48,716 nucleotides of DNA from Pirellulales bacterium. Lineage in GTDB: Bacteria; Planctomycetota; Planctomycetia; Pirellulales; Thermoguttaceae. The stretch is from positions 1 to 48,716 of the forward strand of contig JAFGFF010000063.1 of the NCBI GenBank assembly GCA_016931075.1, in the 5' to 3' direction. The notes below the pieces were generated by a model that was not told the DNA's origin, searched no databases, and saw nothing but the letters and a program-made list of their open reading frames with translations. The stretch's first letter is position 1; each line of letters begins with the position of its first letter. A program made the translations under genes and the position numbers. This document shows, piece by piece, positions 8,159-15,920 of the stretch.

Positions 8159-9318
8159 CACTTCGCCGCGACAATCGCCTCCTTGAGCACGCGAACCACT
8201 TCCTCGATTTCCTCCGGCCGAAGCTCGGGGAACATGGGCAGACTCAGGCACCGAGCGGCGGCCGCCTCGGCGTGCGGGAGGCTTCCGGGCTGGTAGCCCA
8301 AGCCGGCGTGGACCTCCTGCAAATGAAGTGGCACGGGGTAGTAGATGGCGTGGCCGACGCCCGCTTCTTTCAAATGGGCGGCAACGGCGTCACGGTTGTC
8401 GACCAGCACCGTGTACTGGTGATAGGCGGCATGGACAAGTTGCCCGTCCCCGGCCGGCGGCTCGCCCAGCGGCACGACCGGCCCGGTCTCGGTCAGTTCG
8501 TGAGGGCAAACAACCTCGTCGACGTCGGCCAAGAGCGTATTGTAGCGATAGGCGTGTTGTCGGCGAAGCTCGACCCAGCGCTCCAAATAGGGCAGCTTCA
8601 CACGCAGCAGAGCCGCCTGCAGTTCGTCCAGCCGGCTGTTCAGACCGAGTTCAGCATGGTAGTACTTCACCTGCCCCCCATGCCGGCGGAGCATCTCGAC
8701 CCGCCCGGCCAACTCTTCGTCGTTGGAGAGGACCATTCCGGCGTCGCCCATCGCGCCGAGGTTCTTGCTCGGGAAGAAGCTCAGGCAGCCGGCCGCGCCG
8801 AACGAGCCGACCGGCCGTCCGCGATACCGGGCCCCCAGCGACTGGGCCCCGTCTTCGACGACGTGCAGGTCGTGCTCTTGGGCCAGACGCATGATCGCGT
8901 CCATGTCGCACGGCTGGCCGTAGAGATGCACGGGCAGGATCGCCCGGGTCTTCGGCGTGATGGCTGCTTCGACCGCGGCCGGGTCGAGGTTGAACGTCTT
9001 GGGATCGACGTCGACCAGCACGGGCGTGGCGCCGACGATGCCGATCGCTTCGGTCGTGGCCACGAACGTGAAGGGGGTTGTGATGACCTCGTCCCCCGGC
9101 CCGATCCGCAATGCGCGAAGGGCCAGGTGCAGCGAATCGGTCCCGTTGGCCGTCCCGACGCCGAATCGGCACTCGCAGAGCTTGGCGACATCCGCTTCGA
9201 GCTGTTTGACGTTGGGGCCGAGTATGTAATGTGCCCCGGCGGCCACCTCGGCAAAGGCGGCATCAAACTGGTCCTTCAGGGCTTGGTATTGTCGTTTCAG
9301 GTCGCACAGTGGAATCAT
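8158..9318 (-). CDS. wbpE: DegT/DnrJ/EryC1 sugar aminotransferase, WbpE-like
   Basis: A 386-residue PLP-dependent aminotransferase that adds an amino group to a keto-sugar nucleotide. The fold starts MIPLCDLKRQYQALKDQ. The PLP-binding segment has the catalytic lysine in FFPSKNLGAMGDAG, the aspartate in VEDGAQSLGA, and the C-terminal YPVPLHLQ block. The frame is open to 9354, but the ATG at 9318 matches the family start. With the neighbouring WbpB- and WbpD-like genes, the likely substrate is UDP-2-acetamido-3-keto-glucuronate with glutamate as donor. Other 3-amino sugars are possible. A palindromic repeat at 9375-9446 separates it from the acetyltransferase gene. Confidence 0.9.
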   Translation of the reverse strand: MIPLCDLKRQYQALKDQFDAAFAEVAAGAHYILGPNVKQLEADVAKLCECRFGVGTANGTDSLHLALRALRIGPGDEVITTPFTFVATTEAIGIVGATPVLVDVDPKTFNLDPAAVEAAITPKTRAILPVHLYGQPCDMDAIMRLAQEHDLHVVEDGAQSLGARYRGRPVGSFGAAGCLSFFPSKNLGAMGDAGMVLSNDEELAGRVEMLRRHGGQVKYYHAELGLNSRLDELQAALLRVKLPYLERWVELRRQHAYRYNTLLADVDEVVCPHELTETGPVVPLGEPPAGDGQLVHAAYHQYTVLVDNRDAVAAHLKEAGVGHAIYYPVPLHLQEVHAGLGYQPGSLPHAEAAAARCLSLPMFPELRPEEIEEVVRVLKEAIVAAK

Positions 9319-9374
9319 GGAGTTATTGCCTCTTGGGAACGCTGGGGACGCCAACGAGCCTATCCTAGAGCACC

Positions 9375-9446
9375 TGTAGGAGGCGACTCCTGTCGCCGAA
9401 AGCCTGCCAGTCAGGTCCCATTCGGCGACAGGAGTCGCCTCCTACA
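9375..9446. repeat. Palindromic repeat, GTAGGAGGCGAC family, copy 2
   Basis: Perfect 26-base inverted arms at 9375-9400 and 9421-9446 with a 20-base spacer. The arms are the same sequence as the copy at 205-277, whereas the spacers differ. It lies between two genes of one operon, so as RNA it would form a stable intercistronic hairpin. Confidence 0.9.
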
Positions 9447-9454
9447 AATCGAAA

Positions 9455-10102
9455 TCAGTCAGTTATTTTTTCCTGCGAAGTGCCTTGCTCCGACTCCGGC
9501 AGGATTTGTCTGTCGGGCGAAGCCGGATCGCGGCGATAGCAGCGTCCGCACTTGGTGCATTGGGCCGTCTGGTCCGCGAAATCGAGCACCAGGCCGCACT
9601 CGCAGGCCCAGCCCCGTTGCCGGGCCGGGTTGCCGACCATCACAGCATACGCCGGAACGTCCCGCGTGACCACGGCCCCCGCCCCGATCAGGGCGTAAGA
9701 CCCGATCGTGTGGCCGCAGACGATCGTGGCGTTGGCCCCGATGCTGGCCCCGCGGCACACACGGGTGTGCAGACAGTCCTCGGGCCGGTTCCGGGGCACG
9801 GCGCTGCGGGGCGTGTGGACGTTGGTGAAGACCATCGACGGGCCGCAGAAGACGTCGTCCTCGAGCGTGACGCCCCGATAGACCGAGACGTTGTTCTGGA
9901 TCTTGACGTTGTTGCCGATCTGGACATCCGGCCCGATGACGACGTTCTGGCCGATCCGGCAGTCGCGCCCGATCCGGACGTCGCGCAGCACGTGGCAGAA
10001 ATGCCAGATCGACGTGCCCGGCCCGATCTCGACCGGCGAGTCGATGTAGGACGATTCGTGGACGAAGTAGTCGCGCTGTGCGCCAGGGTCGGACGGGGAC
10101 AT
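9455..10102 (-). CDS. wbpD: WbpD-like UDP-amino-sugar N-acetyltransferase with Cys4 tail
   Basis: A 215-residue left-handed beta-helix acyltransferase. Hexapeptide repeats run from about residue 18 to 150 (for example VEIGPGTSIWHFCHV, IGQNVVIGPDVQIGN), followed by AVVTRDVPAYAVMVGNPA, a standard end of the helix. It would acetylate the 3-amino group of UDP-GlcNAc3NA using acetyl-CoA in the cytoplasm. The C-terminus carries WACECG...CTKCGRC, a possible zinc ribbon of two cysteine pairs. The ATG at 10102 lies only two bases after the oxidoreductase stop, which argues for one transcript. A longer in-frame reading to 10705 is only the oxidoreductase gene read in another frame. Confidence 0.88.
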   Translation of the reverse strand: MSPSDPGAQRDYFVHESSYIDSPVEIGPGTSIWHFCHVLRDVRIGRDCRIGQNVVIGPDVQIGNNVKIQNNVSVYRGVTLEDDVFCGPSMVFTNVHTPRSAVPRNRPEDCLHTRVCRGASIGANATIVCGHTIGSYALIGAGAVVTRDVPAYAVMVGNPARQRGWACECGLVLDFADQTAQCTKCGRCYRRDPASPDRQILPESEQGTSQEKITD

Positions 10103-10104
10103 GT

Positions 10105-11196
10105 TCAGGCCAGACGCTCCGCGGTTGCCGAGGGCGAGAATCCAGCCGACACGCCGTCCTCCGGCGCGAAGCCTTCCGACACGCCCGCGAAGACGTGCGC
10201 GGGATGCAACTGCCGCTCGACGCGTTCCAGAACCCGGACCACGCGCAGTCCGTCCTCGCCATCGCTGCGCGGCGTGCGGTCGAAGAGCACGCAGTCGATG
10301 AAGTGTTGCGTCTCGATATCCAACGGCGGCTGACTGCTCAGATGAGGGACGTGGATGTCGCCGTGACGGACCGTGATGGGCGCAAGCGGCGAGGTCGCCT
10401 CGGTCGGAATCGTGGCCCCCTTGTCGAAAACGCGGATCTTCTCCGACGGGTGCATGTCGTCGAAGACCAGCATCTTCTCCGAACCGACCACGGTCATCTT
10501 GCGTTCTTTGTGCGGATCGAGCCACGAGACGTGGATCTGGGCCATCCGGCCGTCGGGAAAGCGGAGGTGGGCGAAAACGACGTCCTCGATCCCCTTCTGG
10601 AGAAAACAGGTCCCGGTGGCCGTGACCTCCTCCGGTTCCGAACCGAAGAGATACAAAATGATCGAAATATCGTGCGGCGCCAACGACCAGAAGGCGTTCT
10701 CGCACTGGCGAACCACGCCCAGGTTCAATCGCTGACAGTACATGTAGTGAATCTGCCCTAGCGCGCCGGCGTCGATTTGCTGCTTCATCAGGGTCACGGC
10801 CGGATGATACTCGAGCAGGTGGCCGACCATCAGCTTCCGCTCGCGCGATTTGGCCAGGTCGACCAGGTTCTCGGCCTCCCGGGCCAGCAACGTTAATGGC
10901 TTCTCGACAAAGACGTGCTTGCCAGCCAGCAACGCCTCGCGGACCATCTCGTAGTGGGCTGGAGCCGGCGTGACCAACGCCACGGCGTCCACTCTCGGAT
11001 CTCGCAGCACGGCCTCGTAGTCGTCCGTGGCTGTTGCCGTCGGGTAGAGCGGTGCCTGCCGGGCCAGGACGCCCGGGCTCTCGTCACAGACGTAACCCAG
11101 CCGGACTCCTCGGCAAGCGGCGAAGCTTCGAGCGACGTTCTTGCCCCAATTGCCCAATCCAACAACCGCCAGATTCACGCCGTCGTGGTCGTTCAT
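10105..11196 (-). CDS. wbpB: Gfo/Idh/MocA oxidoreductase, WbpB/WlbA-like
   Basis: A 363-residue NAD-dependent oxidoreductase. The Rossmann motif is VVGLGNWGKNVARSF, and the catalytic-lysine signature EKPLTL lies near residue 97. The APHDISI histidine motif follows in the substrate domain. WbpB and WlbA oxidise C3 of UDP-GlcNAc-uronate ahead of transamination, which fits the next two genes (acetyltransferase and aminotransferase). A good ribosome-binding site (AAAGGGG) precedes the ATG at 11196. It is the first gene of the minus-strand cluster as seen here. The preceding UDP-GlcNAc 6-dehydrogenase (WbpA) is not in the window. Confidence 0.87.
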   Translation of the reverse strand: MNDHDGVNLAVVGLGNWGKNVARSFAACRGVRLGYVCDESPGVLARQAPLYPTATATDDYEAVLRDPRVDAVALVTPAPAHYEMVREALLAGKHVFVEKPLTLLAREAENLVDLAKSRERKLMVGHLLEYHPAVTLMKQQIDAGALGQIHYMYCQRLNLGVVRQCENAFWSLAPHDISIILYLFGSEPEEVTATGTCFLQKGIEDVVFAHLRFPDGRMAQIHVSWLDPHKERKMTVVGSEKMLVFDDMHPSEKIRVFDKGATIPTEATSPLAPITVRHGDIHVPHLSSQPPLDIETQHFIDCVLFDRTPRSDGEDGLRVVRVLERVERQLHPAHVFAGVSEGFAPEDGVSAGFSPSATAERLA

Positions 11197-11771
11197 GCAA
11201 ACACCCCTTTCCTAGCCTCTTACGTACTCTGTTCCATAATAGTGCGAAATCGAAGCCTGCATACTCTCTAAACAAATCGCGATGCCTGATCCGGATTGAC
11301 GGAAATGAGGCACTCAGCGACAGTCAATAGCCCCCGGCCGCGCGGACGCTTTCGCGCCATGCCACGCCGGTCAAGAGACGATCAATGCATCTTATGAGAA
11401 GAGACAAAAGATAAGTGCTGTCCCAGCTCCGCCTAGAGCCGAGTAACCCGAGTAGGGCCAGCGGATGCCTGTTCCGTCTCACATCCCTGATTCGGTTGAG
11501 ACTAGCAAAGGCCGGGCCTTTGGGCAAGAGCGCGTTGGCCTAGATTCCAAATTTTTTACCGGGTGGTTTCCTTTGTTTGGACCCAGGGGATTCACTGGTG
11601 CCGTGGTAATCGGTTTCAGCCCGAAGATAGCTCCCCCCTTGGAAACCCAATCGACGACTGTAGCCCTGCGTTGTCACGGCCTGACGATTGCTCAAATCTC
11701 AGCCAGATGACCCTTACGAGGCTCGACGATCGAGAGCCGCCATGCCCCCTTTGATGGGGCGGCAGCGGGGC
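11197..11771. other. Intergenic stretch without a supported gene
   Basis: About 575 bases between divergent genes. Composition is less GC-biased than the flanking genes, and the short open frames lack start signals and recognisable products. It should contain the promoter for the polysaccharide cluster (minus strand) near 11200-11280, but I cannot pick a convincing -35/-10 pair. A short hairpin, GCCCC/GGGGC, lies near 11745-11760. Confidence 0.5.
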
Positions 11772-11800
11772 TTGCGGACCGCTTGATCTTGTGGCATACT
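11772..11800 (+). promoter_or_regulatory. Probable sigma-70-type promoter of hisA
   Basis: TTGCGG (11772-11777), a 17-base spacer and CATACT (11795-11800). Spacing is ideal and the elements are close to consensus. Transcription would start near 11807, about 30 bases before the GTG start of hisA. Confidence 0.55.
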
Positions 11801-11841
11801 GCACGTTTTGTCTCTGCTAGCGGGAGAGAGCCAAAACGTGC
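11801..11841 (+). promoter_or_regulatory. Inverted repeat overlapping the hisA start
   Basis: GCACGTTTTG (11801-11810) and its exact reverse complement (11832-11841) enclose 21 bases holding the ribosome-binding site GGGAGAGAG (11822-11830). The right arm includes the GTG start codon. If both arms are transcribed, the stem would hide the start codon. If transcription begins near 11807 the left arm is mostly lost, and the repeat is better read as an operator. Confidence 0.5.
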
Positions 11842-12554
11842 AAGTCTGGTCGGCGATTGACCTTCGCGGCGGAAAGTGCGTCCGGCTGAAGCAGGGGGAC
11901 TACGGTCAAGAGACCGTTTTTGGCGAAGACCCGGCCGCCATGGCCCGCCATTGGGTGGACCAGGGAGCCAAACGCCTTCACCTGGTCGACCTGGACGGGG
12001 CCCGGGACGGCCGACTTGCCAACTTGCCCAGCGTTGAAGTCATCCTGCAAAGTGTCGACGTCCCCTGTGAGTTAGGAGGGGGGATCCGCGACGAAGAGAC
12101 AATCGGCCTTCTCCTGGAGAGGGGGGTCGCCCGACTGGTGGTTGGTACCTTGGCGCTGAAGCAGCCCGACTGGTTCAGGCGGATGTGCCGAACCTTCCCG
12201 GACAAGCTGGTCCTGGGGATCGACGCGCGGGACGGTCGAGTGGCGACCGAGGGGTGGATCGAGACAAGTGATCAAACGGCGGTCGAGTTAGCCCGGCGTT
12301 TCGCCGAGGAGCCGATGGCCGCGATCAACTATACGGACATTGCGACTGATGGCATGATGAGCGGTCCGAACGTGACCGCAATGGCCGCGATGGCCCAGGC
12401 CGTCGACGTACCGGTGATCGCCTCCGGAGGCGTGACCACGGTCGAGGACGTCGCCCGGCTGCGGGAGGCTGGGCTGGCCGGCTGCATCATCGGACGCGCC
12501 CTGTACGAAGGAACCCTGTCGCTGGCCGACGCCCTGGCCGCGGCGGGAGAATAG
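11838..12554 (+). CDS. hisA: HisA, ProFAR isomerase of histidine biosynthesis
   Basis: A 238-residue TIM-barrel enzyme that isomerises the ProFAR intermediate of histidine biosynthesis (Amadori rearrangement) in the cytoplasm. The start VWSAIDLRGGKCVRLKQGDY carries the first catalytic aspartate. LVDLDGA, ELGGGIRD, TDIATDGMMSGPN (second catalytic aspartate) and VIASGGV follow in the expected order with half-barrel symmetry. I prefer the GTG at 11838, placed 7 bases after GGGAGAGAG, over the in-frame TTG at 11808. No other his gene is adjacent, so histidine genes are scattered in this genome. A palindromic repeat follows the stop. Confidence 0.95.
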   Translation: MQVWSAIDLRGGKCVRLKQGDYGQETVFGEDPAAMARHWVDQGAKRLHLVDLDGARDGRLANLPSVEVILQSVDVPCELGGGIRDEETIGLLLERGVARLVVGTLALKQPDWFRRMCRTFPDKLVLGIDARDGRVATEGWIETSDQTAVELARRFAEEPMAAINYTDIATDGMMSGPNVTAMAAMAQAVDVPVIASGGVTTVEDVARLREAGLAGCIIGRALYEGTLSLADALAAAGE

Positions 12555-12562
12555 CATACCAA

Positions 12563-12704
12563 ATCCGCATGACAGTTGTGATGGGTGGCACTGGCGTCTC
12601 GCCAGTGCTATCACAAGGACACTGGCGAGACGCCAGTGCCACCCAACCCACCATGTAGTGACCATGTCAATACTATCCGCATGACACTATCCGCATGACA
12701 GTTG
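12563..12704. repeat. GGTGGCAC palindrome flanked by 16-base direct repeats
   Basis: A perfect 25-base inverted repeat (12583-12607 and 12620-12644, arm beginning GGGTGGCACTGGCGTCTCGC) sits between two copies of ATCCGCATGACAGTTG (12563-12578 and 12689-12704). A third partial copy, ATCCGCATGACA, is at 12675-12686, 14 bases before the last. The direct repeats may mark insertion or a local duplication. Confidence 0.85.
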
Positions 12705-12744
12705 GGCGGAACAACCCGCCCGTCGCGATTCAAGGAATCTTTCG

Positions 12745-14844
12745 ATGGCCAAACACAAAGTGGACGACATTCGCAGCCTGGTTTTCTGTGGACACGGTTC
12801 GACGGGCAAGACGACGCTCCTGGAGACGCTTCTCTCCAAGACCGGCACGATCAAACACACCGGCAACGTCGATGACGGGACGAGCACGCTTGATTTCGAC
12901 GACGAAGAAAAGACGCACAAGTACACGATCGAGTCGACGTTGATCCACTTCGACCACGGCGGCAAGTTCTTTCAGGTGTTCGACACGCCCGGCTATCCCG
13001 ACTTCATCGGCCAGACGATCGGCGCGATGCGAGGCGTCGACACGGCGGCGATCGTCATCAACGCCCAGTCGGGGATCGAAGTCAACACGCGGCGCGTCTT
13101 CGCCGAGGCGGGCAAGGCCGGTCTGGGACGAATTATCGTCGTCAACAAGATGGACATGGACAACGTCGACTTCCCCGCCCTGATCGAGAACATCAAGGAG
13201 ACGTTTGGCGGCACGTGCGTTCCGTTGAACGTGCCGGTGGGTCACGGGAGCGGGTTCAAGGGCGTCGTAAGCACGCTCAAGACGCCCGACGACACCGACG
13301 GCGCCCTGATCGACCCGGCCGAAATCAGCGAGCCGTTGCTCGAGTCGATCATCGAGGTCGACGAAGAGGTCATGGAACGCTATTTCGAGGGCCAGCAGCC
13401 CACCGACGAAGAGCTTTCACGCTTGATCGTCCGCGCAGTGGCCGAGGGGAGCCTGATTCCGATCGTCTGCTGCTCGGGCAAGACGGGCGTCGGCGTCGGC
13501 GAGCTGCTCGACGCGATGGCCATGTGCGCGTTGCCGCCCGGGGTGGTCAAGCTCGCGGCGAAGGACGCTCAGGGCAACGAAGTCGAGGTGAAGCCGGACG
13601 AGGGCGGCCCGCTCGTGGCCCAGATCTTCAAGACCCGCATCGACCCGTTTGTCCAGAAGCTTAGCTTCATTCGCGTCTTCTCCGGCAAACTGGCCAAGGA
13701 CATGAACGTCGGCCTGGTCGGCGCCCGCAAGGGAGTGAAGCTCACGCAGCTCTTCCAGGTCCAGGCGAGCGAGACCCAGCCGGTCGACGAAGCCACCCCC
13801 GGCATGATCGTGGCCGCGGCCAAGATGGAAGAGCTCGAGACGGGCTCGTGCCTGGGCGAGACGGCCCTGCCGCCGATCGCCTTCCCCACGCCAATGGTCG
13901 GCCTGGCCGTGACGCCCAAGAGCCGTGGCGACCAGACGAAGCTCTCCGGCGCGCTGACCAAGATCGCTCAGGAGGACCCGACCTTCCGCCGGGAACTCGA
14001 CCCACAGACCAAGGAAACCGTGATCAACGGCATGAGCGAACTGCACCTGCAGATACTCCAGGAGCGGTTGAAGCGTCGCGAGAAGGTCGAGGTCGACACG
14101 AAGGAACCCAAGATTCCCTATCGCGAGACGATTCAGGTCAACGCCGAGGGGAGCTATCGCCATAAGAAACAGACTGGCGGAAGCGGCCAGTTCGGCGAGG
14201 TCCACATCCGCATGTTCCCGTTGCCCAAGGACACGAACATCGAGGAATACGCCGTCAAGTCCCGATTCCCCTCGCTCAAGGAACCGCACTACTATCCCGA
14301 ATGGAACTTCCTCTGGCTCGATTCCGTCGTCGGCGGGACCATCCCGTCGAACTTCATGCCGGCCGTGGAAAAAGGCTTCAAGGACCGGATAGAGCGCGGC
14401 GTCGTGGCCGGCTACCACGTGCAGGACCTCTGCGTCGAGGTCCACTTCGGCAAGCACCACCCGGTCGACAGCAACGAACAGGCGTTCAAGATGGCTGCGT
14501 CGATGGCCTTCCGCAACGTCTTCCAGCAGGCCAAGCCCGCGCTGCTCGAACCGATCGTCAAGCTCGAAGTGACCATTCCGGCCGACAAGGTGGGTGACAT
14601 CAACAGCGACATGTCGGGCCGGCGCGGCCGCGTGCTCGGCATGGACTCGGCTGGCGGCGGCATGCAAACCGTCACTGCCGAAGTCCCCCTGGCCGAAGTC
14701 ACCACCTACGCCCGAAGCCTCTCGAGCATCACCGGCGGTCAAGGCAGCTACACGATCGAGTTCAGCCACTACGACGTCGTGCCGGGCAACGTGCAAAAGG
14801 AAATCATCGCCAAGGCGACCATGAAAGAGGACGAAGACGACTGA
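12745..14844 (+). CDS. Elongation factor G-like translational GTPase
   Basis: A 699-residue protein with EF-G domain order. The GTPase domain has a P-loop [17 protein letters not shown] and NKMD. Domain II, the domain III segment [14 protein letters not shown], domain IV with [14 protein letters not shown] and domain V with [13 protein letters not shown] follow. It departs from canonical EF-G: the P-loop lacks the usual AHIDAGKTT, and the RGITI switch I motif is absent ([10 protein letters not shown] in its place). This is the pattern of EF-G paralogues (EF-G2-like) rather than the housekeeping copy. It may act in ribosome recycling, stress translation or another ribosome-linked step. Start ATG at 12745, preceded by AAGGA. 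Confidence 0.88.
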   Translation: MAKHKVDDIRSLVFCGHGSTGKTTLLETLLSKTGTIKHTGNVDDGTSTLDFDDEEKTHKYTIESTLIHFDHGGKFFQVFDTPGYPDFIGQTIGAMRGVDTAAIVINAQSGIEVNTRRVFAEAGKAGLGRIIVVNKMDMDNVDFPALIENIKETFGGTCVPLNVPVGHGSGFKGVVSTLKTPDDTDGALIDPAEISEPLLESIIEVDEEVMERYFEGQQPTDEELSRLIVRAVAEGSLIPIVCCSGKTGVGVGELLDAMAMCALPPGVVKLAAKDAQGNEVEVKPDEGGPLVAQIFKTRIDPFVQKLSFIRVFSGKLAKDMNVGLVGARKGVKLTQLFQVQASETQPVDEATPGMIVAAAKMEELETGSCLGETALPPIAFPTPMVGLAVTPKSRGDQTKLSGALTKIAQEDPTFRRELDPQTKETVINGMSELHLQILQERLKRREKVEVDTKEPKIPYRETIQVNAEGSYRHKKQTGGSGQFGEVHIRMFPLPKDTNIEEYAVKSRFPSLKEPHYYPEWNFLWLDSVVGGTIPSNFMPAVEKGFKDRIERGVVAGYHVQDLCVEVHFGKHHPVDSNEQAFKMAASMAFRNVFQQAKPALLEPIVKLEVTIPADKVGDINSDMSGRRGRVLGMDSAGGGMQTVTAEVPLAEVTTYARSLSSITGGQGSYTIEFSHYDVVPGNVQKEIIAKATMKEDEDD

Positions 14845-14847
14845 ACA

Positions 14848-14872
14848 AACCCTCTCCCTTGGGGAGAGGGTT
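14848..14872. repeat. CCTCTCCC palindromic repeat after the EF-G-like gene
   Basis: Perfect 11-base inverted repeat (14848-14858 and 14862-14872) with a TTG loop. The core is shared with 7316-7338. It lies 4 bases after the EF-G-like stop. No T-run follows, so termination activity is uncertain. Confidence 0.8.
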
Positions 14873-14917
14873 GCGACTCTGCCACCGGCAACCATGCCCA
14901 CACGGAGGGTCGAGGCC

Positions 14918-15868
14918 ATGAGTTCTGATTTGCCCGTCAAGGGCCAACTGGCCGACCTGACCAATCGGATCGTCCAGACCTACGTCGAGGTCGGCACGAT
15001 CCACCATTTGGGCCATTGCCCCTTGCCCAGCTACGACACGGTCGTGGCCATCACCGAGGACCTCAAGGAGATCCTCTACCCTGGCTACCGGCGGCGGAGC
15101 CGGCTGCACATGGGCAACGTGACCTATCACGTGGGCGAGTTGCTCGACGGGCTGCATGACCGGCTCATGCAACAGATCGCCCGGGCAAGCTGCCACGGCG
15201 CGGGCAAGACCGAGCAGTGCAGCGCCGAACAGAAGGCGGCCTTTGAAGACCTCGGGCGGAACAAGGCGTTTGCGTTCCTCGAACGGTTGCCGGAGTTGCG
15301 GTCCATCCTGGCCAAGGACGCCGAGGCGGCCTTGGTGGGCGATCCAGCGTGCAAATCGCTCGACGAGGTGGTCTTCTGCTACCCGGGCTTGCAGGCCGTC
15401 ACCGTCTACCGGCTTGCTCACGAGTTGCACCATCTGGAAGTGCCCCTTATCCCTCGGATGATGACCGAATGGGCCCATCGTCGCACGGGCATCGACATCC
15501 ACCCGGGCGCCGAGATCGGCGAATACTTCTTCATCGACCACGGCACGGGCGTCGTGATCGGCGAGACGTGCCAGATCGGCGATTGGGTCAAGCTCTACCA
15601 AGGCGTTACCCTCGGCGCGTTGAGTTTCCCGACCGACGAGCAAGGTCGCCTGGTCCGCGGCGTCAAGCGCCACCCGACGATCGAAGACCGCGTCGTTCTC
15701 TACGCCAACGCCACCGTCTTGGGCGGCGCCACCGTCATCGGCCACGACTCGGTCATCGGCTCGAACGTCTGGCTCACCCGCTCCGTCGCTCCCAACACGA
15801 CCGTCGCCCTGGAAAAACCACGGCTGCGCATGCGCGGCGGAGAGCAGGACGAGTTCGAGCCGGAATAA
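14918..15868 (+). CDS. cysE: Serine O-acetyltransferase-like protein
   Basis: A 316-residue acetyltransferase. After an alpha-helical N-terminal half (about residues 1-175) comes the CysE catalytic signature [20 protein letters not shown], then [14 protein letters not shown] and hexapeptide repeats ending near residue 300. CysE transfers acetyl from acetyl-CoA to serine, the first step of cysteine synthesis. The long N-terminal domain and the tail ([10 protein letters not shown]) fit the SrpH/EpsC-type plant-like subgroup. The ATG at 14918 is preferred to the in-frame ATG at 14894, because GGAGGG lies 8 bases upstream of it. It may be co-transcribed with the EF-G-like gene. No cysK is adjacent. 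Confidence 0.85.
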   Translation: MSSDLPVKGQLADLTNRIVQTYVEVGTIHHLGHCPLPSYDTVVAITEDLKEILYPGYRRRSRLHMGNVTYHVGELLDGLHDRLMQQIARASCHGAGKTEQCSAEQKAAFEDLGRNKAFAFLERLPELRSILAKDAEAALVGDPACKSLDEVVFCYPGLQAVTVYRLAHELHHLEVPLIPRMMTEWAHRRTGIDIHPGAEIGEYFFIDHGTGVVIGETCQIGDWVKLYQGVTLGALSFPTDEQGRLVRGVKRHPTIEDRVVLYANATVLGGATVIGHDSVIGSNVWLTRSVAPNTTVALEKPRLRMRGGEQDEFEPE

Positions 15869-15870
15869 GG

Positions 15871-15901
15871 CCTCGCGTCAGATATAACTCGAGGTATTTT
15901 T
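15871..15901 (+). terminator. Weak possible terminator after cysE-like gene
   Basis: CCTCG (15871-15875) can pair with CGAGG (15890-15894), followed by TATTTTT. The stem is only 5 bases with a long loop, so the call is weak, although the position is right. Confidence 0.35.
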
Positions 15902-15907
15902 ATGTCC

Positions 15908-15920
15908 GTAGGAGGCGACT
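15908..15920. repeat. Remnant of GTAGGAGGCGAC repeat
   Basis: GTAGGAGGCGACT matches the first 13 bases of the arms at 205-277 and 9375-9446. The rest of the palindrome is absent, so this is a degraded or truncated copy. It abuts the stop of the minus-strand gene starting at 17376. Confidence 0.55.

Noticed and set aside
10105-10705. N-terminal extension of the acetyltransferase up to 10705
   Set aside because: It overlaps the well-supported oxidoreductase gene in another frame and has no family similarity. The ATG at 10102 gives a normal-length WbpD-like protein.
13417-14964. Long minus-strand open frame opposite the EF-G-like gene
   Set aside because: The sense-strand protein is clearly EF-G-like. 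The antisense frame is His/Asp/Leu-rich in the way typical of shadows in GC-rich coding DNA.
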